From an uncultured Mycoplasmatota bacterium (lineage in GTDB: Bacteria; Bacillota_I; Bacilli_A; RF39; UBA660): a DNA stretch of 43,523 bases. Shown here piece by piece: positions 1 through 8,797 of this stretch (the stretch's first letter is position 1; each line of letters begins with the position of its first letter). The stretch is from assembly GCA_900546245.1 (NCBI GenBank), contig URBY01000007.1, positions 1 to 43,523 on the forward strand. The letters run 5' to 3'. The translations under genes and the position numbers were made by a program. The notes under the pieces were generated by a model. It was not told where the DNA came from, did not search any database, and saw nothing but the letters and a program-made list of their open reading frames with translations.

Positions 1-201
1 GATGAAGCATTATCATTATTATATGATGAAAAAGAAAGAGAAGAAGAAAAAAGAAGAGCAGAAATAGAATATGCAGAAGAACATGGATTAAATAAAGGTA
101 TAAAACAAACTGCTAAAAACTTATTGTCAATGAATATGTCACTTGAAGACATATCAAAAGCAACAGGTCTATCAATTGAAGAAATTAATAATTTAAAATA
201 A
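1..201 (+). CDS. C-terminal end of an Rpn/PD-(D/E)XK transposase-like protein (partial)
   Basis: An open frame runs in from the left edge and ends at TAA 199-201. The 66 visible residues are a charged helix rich in E, K and R, followed by a segment ending NLLSMNMSLEDISKATGLS and then EEINNLK. This is the usual tail of Rpn-family (PD-(D/E)XK) recombination-promoting nuclease/putative transposase proteins, which end in a basic/acidic helix and a small helix-turn-helix-like 'ISKATGLS.EEI' unit. The catalytic part is outside the window, so activity cannot be judged. It converges with the PBP gene on the other strand and shares its terminator. Confidence 0.6.
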   Translation, partial: DEALSLLYDEKEREEEKRRAEIEYAEEHGLNKGIKQTAKNLLSMNMSLEDISKATGLSIEEINNLK

Positions 202-229
202 AAGATAACACGCACGTTATCTTTTATTA
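201..229. terminator. Bidirectional terminator between the Rpn-like gene and the PBP gene
   Basis: AAAGATAAC (201-209) pairs perfectly with GTTATCTTT (216-224) around a 6-base loop. It is followed by T-rich sequence on the plus strand, and the A run at 196-203 gives a T run on the minus strand. It lies between two convergent stop codons. Confidence 0.8.
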
Positions 230-2155
230 TTTATCATAAGTTGTAGGTTGTGTACCTTTAATATAGTAAACAATTTTTTTCTTTTTAGATGCATTATTCG
301 CAAGATTTCCAGTAATAGGATTAACTAAAACTGATACAATATTTTCTGGCTTATCATACCAAGAATCATTTTTATCCCTTAAGTAATTTTCCATAGTATC
401 AGCCCATATATTTTTTGATATTTTTGAATCACTACTTTTTATCTTTTGATTTTTATCATATCCAACCCATACACCTAAAGTATAATCCCTATTATATCCC
501 ATAATCCATGAATCTGAATCAGTAGAACCAGTTTTAATAGCATAAGTTTTAGTAAGTTTAGGTTTAATAGTAAGACATGTAGGAGCATTATAATCTATTA
601 AGGTACTATCATAACAATTATTTAAAAGAGTACTAAGTACAAAAGTATAATTATAATCAAAAACTGTCTTTGGTATACTTTTATGTTTATATAAAGAATT
701 TCCTTTTAAGTCTTCCACTTTTCTAATAAGATATAAATTATTTCTAACTCCTTCATTTGCAAGAGTAGAATATGCATTAGTCATCTCCATAATATTTAAT
801 TCCTCTGTTCCAAGAGGGAGTGATACAGTTTTTTCCATTTTAGTTTTAATACCTGCTTTTTTAGCAACATCAATAATTTTGTCTTCGCCTAAAAATAAAT
901 GAGTTTTAACTGCGTATATGTTATCAGAATAAGCAATCGCAAGTAAAAGGGGAATAGGTTTAGATGGATATATATTTCCAAAATTTGCAGGACTATAAGT
1001 TTTATTATTTTCTAAAGAAAAAGTAGTAGGCTCTGATAAAAATGTAGAAGAAGCAGTGAAACCATCTTCAAGTGCAGCATAATAAAGAAATGGTTTCATA
1101 GTAGATCCAACTTGTCTTTTTGAATAAACTGCTCTATTATACTGACTTTTTTCATAATTTTTACCACCAACAAGTGCAATCACTTTACCTGTTTTATTTT
1201 CAACCATTACACTAGATGTTTGAATATCACTATCAGATTTAATATTTCCAGTAACAGCATTTTCAAGATATGTTTGTGCATTAACATCTAAATTAGTATA
1301 TATTTTTATTCCATTTGTATCTAAATAATCATTTGGAATAATATCAATTTTATCAAGTTCATTCATAACGGCATCTTTATAATACATTAAAGTAGATAAA
1401 TTTAATGTATCCTTTTTTCCATGATAAGTTAATTTAACATTATAAGCAGCGTCTGCTTCTTTCTTTGTAATATAACCATTAGTAACCATAGAATCAAGTA
1501 TAACCCTTTGTCTTTTCTTAGCTTTAGTTTCATTATTAATAGGTGAATATTCTTGTGGTGAGCCTGGAATACCTGCGAGCATAGAACTTTCAGCAAGAGA
1601 TAAATCCTCTGCAGATTTATTAAAATAATATTTAGCAGCATTTTGTATTCCCATAACACCATTACCATAATTAATAGTATTTAAATATCCTTCAAGTATT
1701 TCCTCTTTTGAATAATTAATTTCAAGCTTTAATGCAAGCCATGCCTCTTTAAATTTTCTATTCCAATTTCTATCAAAATTAAGATATAAATTTCTTGCAT
1801 ATTGTTGTGATATAGTAGATGCCCCTTCAATAATAGAGCCATTTTTAGCATTTTTATACATTGATTTTAATATTCTTACATAATCAAATCCATTATGTTT
1901 ATAAAATCTTTTATCTTCAATAGAAATAGTTGCATTAATTAAATCTTTATCAATTAGCTTTAAACTAATCCATTCTTTCGAACCATTTCCCTTATAAATT
2001 ACATTATCATCTTTATCATAAATAATTATATTATTAGTTTTTTTTAAGTCCATTTTAGGCGAAAGACTAATATAAAAGTAAATAAATGTAAATAATATAC
2101 ATATAAAAAAACTAAAAAAAACAAACGATTTTAGCAGTATTCTTTTCCATTTCAT
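227..2155 (-). CDS. Class A penicillin-binding protein (PBP1A family)
   Basis: Bifunctional peptidoglycan synthase of 642 residues, anchored outside the membrane. A short cytoplasmic N-terminus and one membrane helix (about residues 8-30) precede a GT51 glycosyltransferase domain; its motif EDKRFYKHNGFD places the catalytic Glu at residue 80. The transpeptidase domain carries S351-T-M-K354, an SDN motif and K541-T-G-S. It should polymerise lipid II and cross-link stem peptides. The ATG at 2153-2155 is preceded by an AGGTGA ribosome binding site. The gene stands alone, divergent from ywiB, and length and motifs are complete. The paralogue name (pbpA/ponA/pbpF type) cannot be assigned. Confidence 0.95.
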   Translation of the reverse strand: MKWKRILLKSFVFFSFFICILFTFIYFYISLSPKMDLKKTNNIIIYDKDDNVIYKGNGSKEWISLKLIDKDLINATISIEDKRFYKHNGFDYVRILKSMYKNAKNGSIIEGASTISQQYARNLYLNFDRNWNRKFKEAWLALKLEINYSKEEILEGYLNTINYGNGVMGIQNAAKYYFNKSAEDLSLAESSMLAGIPGSPQEYSPINNETKAKKRQRVILDSMVTNGYITKKEADAAYNVKLTYHGKKDTLNLSTLMYYKDAVMNELDKIDIIPNDYLDTNGIKIYTNLDVNAQTYLENAVTGNIKSDSDIQTSSVMVENKTGKVIALVGGKNYEKSQYNRAVYSKRQVGSTMKPFLYYAALEDGFTASSTFLSEPTTFSLENNKTYSPANFGNIYPSKPIPLLLAIAYSDNIYAVKTHLFLGEDKIIDVAKKAGIKTKMEKTVSLPLGTEELNIMEMTNAYSTLANEGVRNNLYLIRKVEDLKGNSLYKHKSIPKTVFDYNYTFVLSTLLNNCYDSTLIDYNAPTCLTIKPKLTKTYAIKTGSTDSDSWIMGYNRDYTLGVWVGYDKNQKIKSSDSKISKNIWADTMENYLRDKNDSWYDKPENIVSVLVNPITGNLANNASKKKKIVYYIKGTQPTTYDK

Positions 2156-2209
2156 ATAATTTCACCTATATTTCCTTTATTATTATGTAAAAAAAAAGAA
2201 AAAATATGA

Positions 2210-2238
2210 GTGCATTTTTATTATATATATGATATAAT
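2210..2238 (+). promoter_or_regulatory. Promoter of ywiB-argS
   Basis: An extended -10 (TGA then TATAAT at 2233-2238) has a weak -35 (GTGCAT, 2210-2215) at a 17-base distance. A GGTGA ribosome binding site and a TTG start follow. Confidence 0.6.
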
Positions 2239-2268
2239 GCTACTTGAAAAAAAGATTGGTGATTTTTT

Positions 2269-2646
2269 TTGAAAAAAGTATATATTGATTATAAGATAAA
2301 AAATAATGATGAAATATTAAAAAAAGAAAACTTAGAAGCAGTTTATAAAGTAAATGAATATTTAAAAATAAAAGATAAAGATGAAAATATAAATATTTCT
2401 TTTAATAATGGTAATATTATTATGGAAAGAGATAATAATGAATCAAATCTATTATTTAATTTTGTATTAGATAAAGAAACAGAATCAAAGTACTTTATTA
2501 AAAACTTAAACTTTTATATTGATACAAAAGTAAAAACAAATCATTTACAAATAGATGATGATAGAATTATAATTGAATACGACTTATGGTTATCTGATGA
2601 ATATTCTGGTAACTTTAAATATGAAATTATATTAAAGGAGGTATAA
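2269..2646 (+). CDS. ywiB: YwiB/DUF1934-like beta-barrel protein
   Basis: A 125-residue soluble protein without signal peptide or membrane segment. It is predicted to be mostly beta-strand, with alternating charged and hydrophobic residues and a C-terminal 'IIEYDLWLSDEYSGNFKYEI' strand pair. Size, strand pattern and position directly before argS match the DUF1934 (YwiB) family, a small lipocalin-like barrel of unknown function that sits next to argS in many Firmicutes. The start is TTG at 2269, chosen because GGTGA lies 6 bases upstream and no ATG is available. It ends 2 bases before argS, so the two are co-transcribed. The assignment rests largely on context. Confidence 0.65.
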   Translation: MKKVYIDYKIKNNDEILKKENLEAVYKVNEYLKIKDKDENINISFNNGNIIMERDNNESNLLFNFVLDKETESKYFIKNLNFYIDTKVKTNHLQIDDDRIIIEYDLWLSDEYSGNFKYEIILKEV

Positions 2647-2648
2647 AG

Positions 2649-4358
2649 ATGCTTGATTTTAAAAAAGAAATATCTAAACTAATAAGTAAAGAATTGAATA
2701 TGGAAGATGATTTAATATATTCTTTCATTCAGCTTACTAAAGACGAAACAAACGGTGATTATTCTTTCCCATGTTTTAGTTTAGCAAAAACTTTAAGAAA
2801 ATCTCCAATGATGATTGCAGACGAATTAAAAGGAAAAATAAATAATACTGATTTTATAGAAAAAATAGAATCAGTAAGTGGATATTTAAATTTTTATATT
2901 AAAAAAGAAGTATTAATAAGAGAAGTAATAAATTCATTTGATGAAGAAAAAGAGAAATTTGGTTCATCAAATATTGGACAAGATAAAACAGTGTTAATAG
3001 ATTATTCTTCTCCAAATATCGCAAAACCTTTTCATATTGGTCATTTAAGATCAACAGTAATAGGTCAATCATTATATAGAATTTATAAAGAACTTGGATA
3101 TAATGTAGTTGGAATAAATCATTTAGGTGATTATGGAACACAGTTTGGTAAGTTAATAGAAGCTTATAAACTTTGGCATGATGAATATAATATAGATGAA
3201 AATCCAATTGATGAATTAACTAAAATGTATATAAGAATAAATGAATTGTGTGAAAAGAATCCAGAAGTATTAGAAAGATGCAGAAATAATTTTAAATTAC
3301 TTGAAGAAAAAGATGAATATTGTATGAATCTTTGGAACAGATTTAAAGAACTTAGTTTAGAAGAATTTAAGAAAACATATGATTTACTTGGAACTAGTTT
3401 TGATAGTTATAAGGGAGAAGCATTTTATAGCGATAAAACAAATGAAGTATTAGAAATATTAGAAAAAAATAATAAAATAACTAATTCAGAAGGTGCTAAA
3501 GTAGTAGACTTAGAGCAAGATGGAATAAATACACCATGTATTATTCAAAAATCAAATGGTTCATCAATATATGCAACTCGTGATTTGGCAGCTATACTTT
3601 ATAGAGCAAGAACATATGATTTTGATAAATGTATATATGTTACAAGTTATGAACAAGATTTACACTTTAAACAAATATTTGCAGTAGCAAAATATCTTGA
3701 TTTAGATGAAAAATATGTTGATGGATTGATTCATGTATCATTCGGAATGGTAAAGCTAGCAAGTGGTAAATTATCCACAAGAAAAGGTAACATAATAAAA
3801 TTAGAAGATTTATTAAATGAAGCAATCAAAAGAGCAAAATCTATAATAGAAGAAAAAAATCCTAATTTAGATAATATAAATGAAATAGCAAGAAAAGTTG
3901 GAGTAGGCGCAGTTATATTTAATGATTTATATAATAGTAGAATAAAAGATGAATTATTTGATTATGATATAATGCTTAATTTTCAAGGAGAAACATGTCC
4001 ATATATTCAATACATGTTTGTAAGAATTAATAGTGTCTTAGAAAAGTCAAATAGTAAAATTTTACTAGAAAATGTAAATATAAATAAAATAAATGATGAT
4101 TTATCGTATAGAATGGCAAAAATAATATATAATTTTAGTGATACTATTAAAGAAGCAGCAAGTAAAAATGAACCATATATTATTTCAAGATACTTAATAG
4201 ACCTTGCAAAAGCATATAGTTCATTCTATAATGAGAATAAAATATTATCTGATGACCTTGAAGAAAGAGATTCAAGATTATATTTAGTAAATATGGTTGG
4301 AAATATACTTAAGAAAGGAACTTATTTGCTTGGTATTGAAATGCCAAATAAAATGTAG
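2649..4358 (+). CDS. argS: Arginyl-tRNA synthetase
   Basis: Class I aminoacyl-tRNA synthetase charging tRNA-Arg in the cytoplasm. It has 569 residues, the normal length. The N-terminal Arg-tRNA synthetase-specific domain (about 1-85) precedes the Rossmann catalytic core with the HIGH signature at residues 129-132 in context SSPNIAKPFHIGHLRS. A 'GKLSTRKGNII' segment stands where other class I enzymes have KMSKS, as is usual for many ArgRS. The C-terminal helical DALR anticodon-binding domain contains SYRMAKIIYNFSDTI. The ATG follows AAAGGAGG by 6 bases. It is translated from the ywiB transcript. Confidence 0.97.
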   Translation: MLDFKKEISKLISKELNMEDDLIYSFIQLTKDETNGDYSFPCFSLAKTLRKSPMMIADELKGKINNTDFIEKIESVSGYLNFYIKKEVLIREVINSFDEEKEKFGSSNIGQDKTVLIDYSSPNIAKPFHIGHLRSTVIGQSLYRIYKELGYNVVGINHLGDYGTQFGKLIEAYKLWHDEYNIDENPIDELTKMYIRINELCEKNPEVLERCRNNFKLLEEKDEYCMNLWNRFKELSLEEFKKTYDLLGTSFDSYKGEAFYSDKTNEVLEILEKNNKITNSEGAKVVDLEQDGINTPCIIQKSNGSSIYATRDLAAILYRARTYDFDKCIYVTSYEQDLHFKQIFAVAKYLDLDEKYVDGLIHVSFGMVKLASGKLSTRKGNIIKLEDLLNEAIKRAKSIIEEKNPNLDNINEIARKVGVGAVIFNDLYNSRIKDELFDYDIMLNFQGETCPYIQYMFVRINSVLEKSNSKILLENVNINKINDDLSYRMAKIIYNFSDTIKEAASKNEPYIISRYLIDLAKAYSSFYNENKILSDDLEERDSRLYLVNMVGNILKKGTYLLGIEMPNKM

Positions 4359-4417
4359 TGAACAAATAATAATTTTAAGAATATAAATATAGCAAATAAT
4401 AAGAAAGAGGTAAAAAT

Positions 4418-4867
4418 ATGAGCATAAGAGAAAAAGATAAGTTAGATTTAGAATTAATGAGCTATACTGATATAGCATACGAAATTATTAAGGAAGATAA
4501 AAAACAGTATAATACTCCAAATTTATTTAGAGAAGTATGTAATTTACTTGAATTATCAGAAGCTGAATTTGAAGCAAAAATAGGAGACTTTTTTACAGCA
4601 CTTACAACAGATAAAAGATTTATTTTAATAGATAGTGTTAATTGGGATTTAAAAGAAAATCATGTTGTAAAAGTAATTGTTGATGATGGTGAAGATGATG
4701 CAGTAGACGTAATAGATGATGAAGAAGAAAGCGAAGATGAAGAAGAGGAAACAACTGATGAAGATGACGCGATAGAAGATGATTATACAGATGAATTAGA
4801 TGATGATTACATGGAAGATGATTTAGAAGATTTAAATATAGTTGATGAAGACGATATAGAAGAGTAG
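4418..4867 (+). CDS. rpoE: RNA polymerase delta subunit
   Basis: Firmicutes-specific RNA polymerase subunit of 149 residues. The first ~80 residues form the HARE-HTH globular domain that binds the polymerase core. From about residue 88 the protein is almost entirely D and E, the disordered polyanionic tail that displaces nucleic acids and speeds recycling of core enzyme. The repetitive GAT/GAA codons of this tail make long false reading frames on the other strand. The ribosome binding site AAGAGGT precedes the ATG. It lies 8 bases before prfA and is probably part of the rpoE-prfA-prmC transcript. Confidence 0.9.
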   Translation: MSIREKDKLDLELMSYTDIAYEIIKEDKKQYNTPNLFREVCNLLELSEAEFEAKIGDFFTALTTDKRFILIDSVNWDLKENHVVKVIVDDGEDDAVDVIDDEEESEDEEEETTDEDDAIEDDYTDELDDDYMEDDLEDLNIVDEDDIEE

Positions 4868-4875
4868 GTGAAAAA

Positions 4876-5931
4876 ATGATAGATAGATTAGAAGCAACTT
4901 TAGAAAAGTACAATAGTTTAACAGAAGAACTTAGTAAACCAGAAGTTTTAAGTGATGTAAAAAAGATGACTTCACTATCTAAAGAACAAGCATCACTTGC
5001 AGATATTATTGAAAAATATAAAGAATATAAAAAAGTTGTTAGTGATATTAACGATGCAAAAGAAATGCTAGATGATAAAGAAATGGCTGCATTTGCAAAA
5101 GAAGAAATATCAAGACTTGAAACAGAAAAAGAAAATTTAGAAAAAGAACTTGAAGTACTATTACTTCCAAAAGATCCTAACGATGACAAAAATACTATAG
5201 TTGAAATAAGAGGTGCTGCAGGTGGGGATGAAGCAAATCTTTTTGCAGGAGACTTATTTGAAATGTATAGTAGATATGCTGAAAATATGGGATGGAAAAT
5301 AGAAATAATAAATGCAGTAGAAGGAACAAGTGGTGGATATTCACAAATAGAATTCATGGTTAAGGGAGAAAATGTATACTCAAAGCTTAAATATGAATCA
5401 GGAACACATAGAGTTCAAAGAGTTCCAAGCACAGAATCACAAGGAAGAGTTCATACATCAACTGCGACAGTTGCAGTACTTCCAGAAGTAGAAGATATAG
5501 ATATAGAAATAAAAGATAGTGATATAAGAGTAGACGTATATAGAAGTAGTGGTGCAGGAGGACAAGGAGTAAATACAACAGATAGTGCAGTTAGAATAAC
5601 ATATTTACCAACAAATACAGTTGTAACTTGTCAAAATGAAAGAAGTCAGCTTAAAAATAAAGAACAAGCTATGAAAGTATTAAAAAGTAAAATATATGAA
5701 GATTTACAAAAGAAACAAAATGCTGAAATAGAAGACGAAAGAAGAAGTAAAATTGGTACAGGTGATAGAGCAGAAAAAATAAGAACATATAACTATCCAC
5801 AAAATAGAGTAACTGATCATAGAATTAATTTAACAATAATGCAGTTAGATAGAATTATGCAAGGTAAATTAGATGAAATAATAGAAGCTCTAATTAATGA
5901 AGACCAAAGAAGAAAACTTGCAGGAGAATAA
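4876..5931 (+). CDS. prfA: Peptide chain release factor 1
   Basis: RF1, 351 residues, decodes UAA and UAG and triggers hydrolysis of peptidyl-tRNA. A helical N-terminal domain (about 1-105) precedes the core. The stop-codon reading tripeptide is P-S-T in RVPSTESQGR, corresponding to the PxT motif of RF1. The catalytic motif is GGQ in SSGAGGQGVNTTDSAV; the residue after GGQ is Gly rather than the more common His. That stretch is nearly identical to the same part of prfB at the other end of the window. The start ATG follows AGGTGA. The stop codon overlaps the prmC start by one base, so the modifying enzyme is translationally coupled to its substrate. Confidence 0.96.
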   Translation: MIDRLEATLEKYNSLTEELSKPEVLSDVKKMTSLSKEQASLADIIEKYKEYKKVVSDINDAKEMLDDKEMAAFAKEEISRLETEKENLEKELEVLLLPKDPNDDKNTIVEIRGAAGGDEANLFAGDLFEMYSRYAENMGWKIEIINAVEGTSGGYSQIEFMVKGENVYSKLKYESGTHRVQRVPSTESQGRVHTSTATVAVLPEVEDIDIEIKDSDIRVDVYRSSGAGGQGVNTTDSAVRITYLPTNTVVTCQNERSQLKNKEQAMKVLKSKIYEDLQKKQNAEIEDERRSKIGTGDRAEKIRTYNYPQNRVTDHRINLTIMQLDRIMQGKLDEIIEALINEDQRRKLAGE

Positions 5932-6647
5932 TGACAGATATAGAATATTTAAAAAAATATTATAATGGGGATATTAATAATGCAATAAAAAGATTAGAAA
6001 TGGGTGAACCTGTTCAATATATAGTTGGTAATGTAGACTTTTTTGGATATAAAATAAATGTTGATAAAAGAGTTTTAATCCCAAGATTTGAAACTGAGGA
6101 ACTTGTAGAAAATACTATAAAATATATAAAAAAATATTTTAGTTTACCAGTAGATATATTAGAAGTAGGAACTGGATCTGGATGCATTAGTATTACTTTA
6201 AAAAAAGAATTAGAAAATGTAAATATAACTGCTAGTGATATATCAAGTGATGCATTAGAAGTTGCTTTATCAAATGCAAAAGAAAATAATGCAGATATTA
6301 ATTTTGTAAATACAGATATTTATAAAGGAATAAATAAAAAATTTGATTGTATAATAAGTAATCCACCTTATATTTCTAAGGATGAAAAAATAATGGATAT
6401 AGTATATAATAATGAACCACATTTGGCATTATTTGCGGATAATAATGGATTATATTTTTATGAAGAAATAATAAAAAACTCTAAAAACATATTAAAAGAT
6501 AAATATTTAATATGTTTTGAAATAGGTGAAAGTGAAGCAGAAAATGTTACATCATATGCATATAAATATTTGAATAATCCAAAAGTCATAGTAAAAAAAG
6601 ACTTAGAAAAAAGAGATAGAATGATTTTTATACATAATTTTGAATAA
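5931..6647 (+). CDS. prmC: Release factor glutamine N5-methyltransferase
   Basis: SAM-dependent enzyme methylating the Gln of the GGQ motif in RF1 and RF2. It has 238 residues, shorter than the usual ~280, with a reduced N-terminal helical domain. Visible motifs are the linker GEPVQYIVG, the SAM site DILEVGTGSGCISI (motif I) and the catalytic NPPY in CIISNPPYISKDEK. Its ATG overlaps the prfA stop (TAATG), matching the conserved prfA-prmC pairing. A Thr/Arg-rich or Sua5-like partner, often next in other Firmicutes, is absent here. Confidence 0.93.
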   Translation: MTDIEYLKKYYNGDINNAIKRLEMGEPVQYIVGNVDFFGYKINVDKRVLIPRFETEELVENTIKYIKKYFSLPVDILEVGTGSGCISITLKKELENVNITASDISSDALEVALSNAKENNADINFVNTDIYKGINKKFDCIISNPPYISKDEKIMDIVYNNEPHLALFADNNGLYFYEEIIKNSKNILKDKYLICFEIGESEAENVTSYAYKYLNNPKVIVKKDLEKRDRMIFIHNFE

Positions 6648-6656
6648 AATTAAAAT

Positions 6657-6692
6657 AATCGTCCATACATAGAGTGAAAGGATGATTTTTTT
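6657..6692 (+). terminator. Terminator of rpoE-prfA-prmC touching the spoIIR start
   Basis: AATCGTCC (6657-6664) pairs with GGATGATT (6680-6687), one G-T pair, 15-base loop, followed by a T run that ends directly at the spoIIR ATG. The right arm includes part of the AAAGGA ribosome binding site of spoIIR, so the hairpin may also hide that site on read-through RNA. Confidence 0.65.
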
Positions 6693-7226
6693 ATGAAAAA
6701 GTATATAGTTTTAATTTTAGCAATAATATCTATGATATATGTTTTTACAAGTGTTAAAGCAGAGGACACAATAATACCAGATGAAGCAATAAGATTTAGG
6801 GTAATCGCAAATAGTAATACAATTTATGATCAAAATATAAAAATTCAACTTAAAAATATTGTACAAAATAAAATATTTGAACTAACAAAAGGAACAGAAA
6901 CAATTGAAGAAACAAGAAAAATATTAAAAGATAATATTGATTTATTAGATAATTTAACAAAAGAAACATTAAAAAACTTAGGATATGATAAAGATTATAA
7001 GATAAATTATGGTTATAATTATTTTCCAAAAAAGAAATATAAAAGTGTAACATATAAAGAAGGAATGTATGAATCATTAGTTATAACTTTAGGTACTGGT
7101 GAAGGAGATAACTGGTGGTGTGTACTATTTCCACCATTATGCTTAGTAGAAGCAGATGAAAGTACTGTGGATGATGCAGAATATACATTTTTTATAAAAG
7201 AAATTATTGATAAATATACTAAATAA
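6693..7226 (+). CDS. spoIIR: Stage II sporulation protein R
   Basis: Secreted forespore signal that activates the SpoIIGA protease, which processes pro-sigma-E in the mother cell. It has 177 residues: an N-terminal signal peptide (about 1-23, ending VKAED), then the family core with AIRFRVIANSN and, near the C-terminus, the diagnostic NWWCVLFPPLCLVEADE stretch. The length is shorter than B. subtilis SpoIIR but typical for low-GC lineages. The ATG is 10 bases after AAAGGA, and the preceding terminator abuts the start. The gene is isolated from rpoE-prfA-prmC and probably has its own sporulation promoter, which I could not recognise. Confidence 0.9.
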   Translation: MKKYIVLILAIISMIYVFTSVKAEDTIIPDEAIRFRVIANSNTIYDQNIKIQLKNIVQNKIFELTKGTETIEETRKILKDNIDLLDNLTKETLKNLGYDKDYKINYGYNYFPKKKYKSVTYKEGMYESLVITLGTGEGDNWWCVLFPPLCLVEADESTVDDAEYTFFIKEIIDKYTK

Positions 7227-7266
7227 AACTCCGTATTGTGAGCTTTTTTTATTTTATTCAAATAAT

Positions 7267-7295
7267 TTGACAAAATAAACCTTTTATGTTAGTAT
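7267..7295 (+). promoter_or_regulatory. Promoter of the low-complexity membrane protein gene
   Basis: A perfect -35 TTGACA (7267-7272) is followed after 17 bases by TAGTAT (7290-7295, four of six matches). A GAGAGGGG ribosome binding site and the ATG at 7328 follow. Confidence 0.65.
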
Positions 7296-7327
7296 ATAGC
7301 ACGTTATTTGAAAGAGAGGGGATTTCA

Positions 7328-8779
7328 ATGAAAGAGATTAATATTAAACGTAAAGATAGAAATATCGATGTAATAAAGGAAAAAATGCTAGAAATACTTG
7401 ATGAATATGAAGAAGCAAAAGAAGAAAATAATGAAGATGCAATGATAAAATTAGAAGGTTATTTTAATAAACAAAAAGCTTTAATGGAAGATTCTAAAGA
7501 GTATTTTGATTCATATGATACAGATGACATTAAAATGCAAGCAAATTATGATACAGATATAGATAATGTTAGAGAAGCAAAATATATTTTAGCTGGTAAA
7601 AAAGGTTATGAAAAAAATTCTGACTTATATAATGATTTAATGTCTTCTAGAACAATGGAAGAAGCAAAAGAAGTATTAGAAAATAAACCAGAAAAAAAGA
7701 GAAAGTTTGTATTTAGAAAATTTAAAAAACAATTCATAATCTTTGGATTAGTAGCGGCTTTAGGCGCAAGTACTGTAGGTTTAGTATCACATTTTAAAAA
7801 GAAAAATCATCAAAAAAATATTGTTCCAATTGAGACAACTACAGAATATAAAGATGATATAAATGATGATTCAATAAAAGAAGAAAATGATATAATTATA
7901 CCAGAAACAGATGTAAATAATTTTAGTAATGACAATGTTTCTGTTGATGAATCTTATAAAAATTTAAAATATACAGGTAATGGTAAAACAGTATCTAATT
8001 ATGCACAAACAAGTGGAGTAGGTGCAGGTGGTTCAGTTGGTTCAACAGGAACAACAGTTACTGAAAAATCAAATGATAATCTTGTATTACCACCAAAACC
8101 AGCAGATACAGTATCAACAGTTATTGTTCCAGAACAACCAGAAAATAATCAAACAACTGGTTCAATAACAGAAGTGCCAGGTAATAATGATAATAATACA
8201 AATAAAGATAATACAGAAAAAGTAACAATAGATGAAAACGAAGAAGTACCAAATCCTAGTGAAAATAATCCTAGTAAAATAGAAGAAGATCCAAGTAATA
8301 ATAATGAAAATGATAGCAATAATAGTGGAAATGATAATAACAATAACAACAATAATAGCGATAATAATGAATCAAATACAACAGAAGATGTTGTAATTCC
8401 ACCAAAACCAGAAGAAAATAATCCTAGTAAAATAGAGGAAACTGGTGATGATGATATAATTTATTTTGATGAACATGGTAATTCATATACAATACCAAAT
8501 TCACCAAAATCTCAAGAAACTACAGAAGAAAAAACAACATCATCAAAAGTTCAAGAAACTATAGAAAATACAAAAGGAGAAGAAAAAACTACTATAGAAG
8601 AAAATGAAGAAGTTCCTTCATTTGAAACACCTACAGAAATAGAAGAAGAAAAATCTTCTATAACAGAAGAAAAAGAACAATATATTGCATTAAGAGAAGC
8701 TATAACATCAGCATTAGCTCAAAATAATGTAGAAACTGAGAACATGGAAGAATCACAAGTTCTTACATATAGAATGTAA
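7328..8779 (+). CDS. Single-pass membrane protein with long low-complexity outer region (unknown)
   Basis: The start is set at ATG 7328, 8 bases after AGAGGGG; an upstream in-frame ATG at 7286 lacks a binding site and lies over the promoter. The product has 483 residues. Residues 1-125 are charged and helical and should be cytoplasmic, ending in a basic KKRKFVFRKFKKQ stop-transfer. One membrane helix follows (FIIFGLVAALGASTVGLVSHF). The remaining ~330 residues are rich in N, E, T, S and P, with imperfect internal repeats: V(L/I)PPKP twice, ENNPSKIEE twice, and (V/T)TI(D/E)ENEEVP twice. This looks like an extracellular, flexible wall-spanning stalk. It has no recognised domain and is co-transcribed with the following lipoprotein. 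Confidence 0.75.
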   Translation: MKEINIKRKDRNIDVIKEKMLEILDEYEEAKEENNEDAMIKLEGYFNKQKALMEDSKEYFDSYDTDDIKMQANYDTDIDNVREAKYILAGKKGYEKNSDLYNDLMSSRTMEEAKEVLENKPEKKRKFVFRKFKKQFIIFGLVAALGASTVGLVSHFKKKNHQKNIVPIETTTEYKDDINDDSIKEENDIIIPETDVNNFSNDNVSVDESYKNLKYTGNGKTVSNYAQTSGVGAGGSVGSTGTTVTEKSNDNLVLPPKPADTVSTVIVPEQPENNQTTGSITEVPGNNDNNTNKDNTEKVTIDENEEVPNPSENNPSKIEEDPSNNNENDSNNSGNDNNNNNNNSDNNESNTTEDVVIPPKPEENNPSKIEETGDDDIIYFDEHGNSYTIPNSPKSQETTEEKTTSSKVQETIENTKGEEKTTIEENEEVPSFETPTEIEEEKSSITEEKEQYIALREAITSALAQNNVETENMEESQVLTYRM

Positions 8780-8797
8780 TTTAAGGGGGTATAATTT

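Noticed and set aside
4638..5357. Long reading frame opposite rpoE and prfA
   Set aside because: It is the mirror of the repetitive Asp/Glu codons of rpoE and of prfA; composition is Leu/His-rich without a ribosome binding site.
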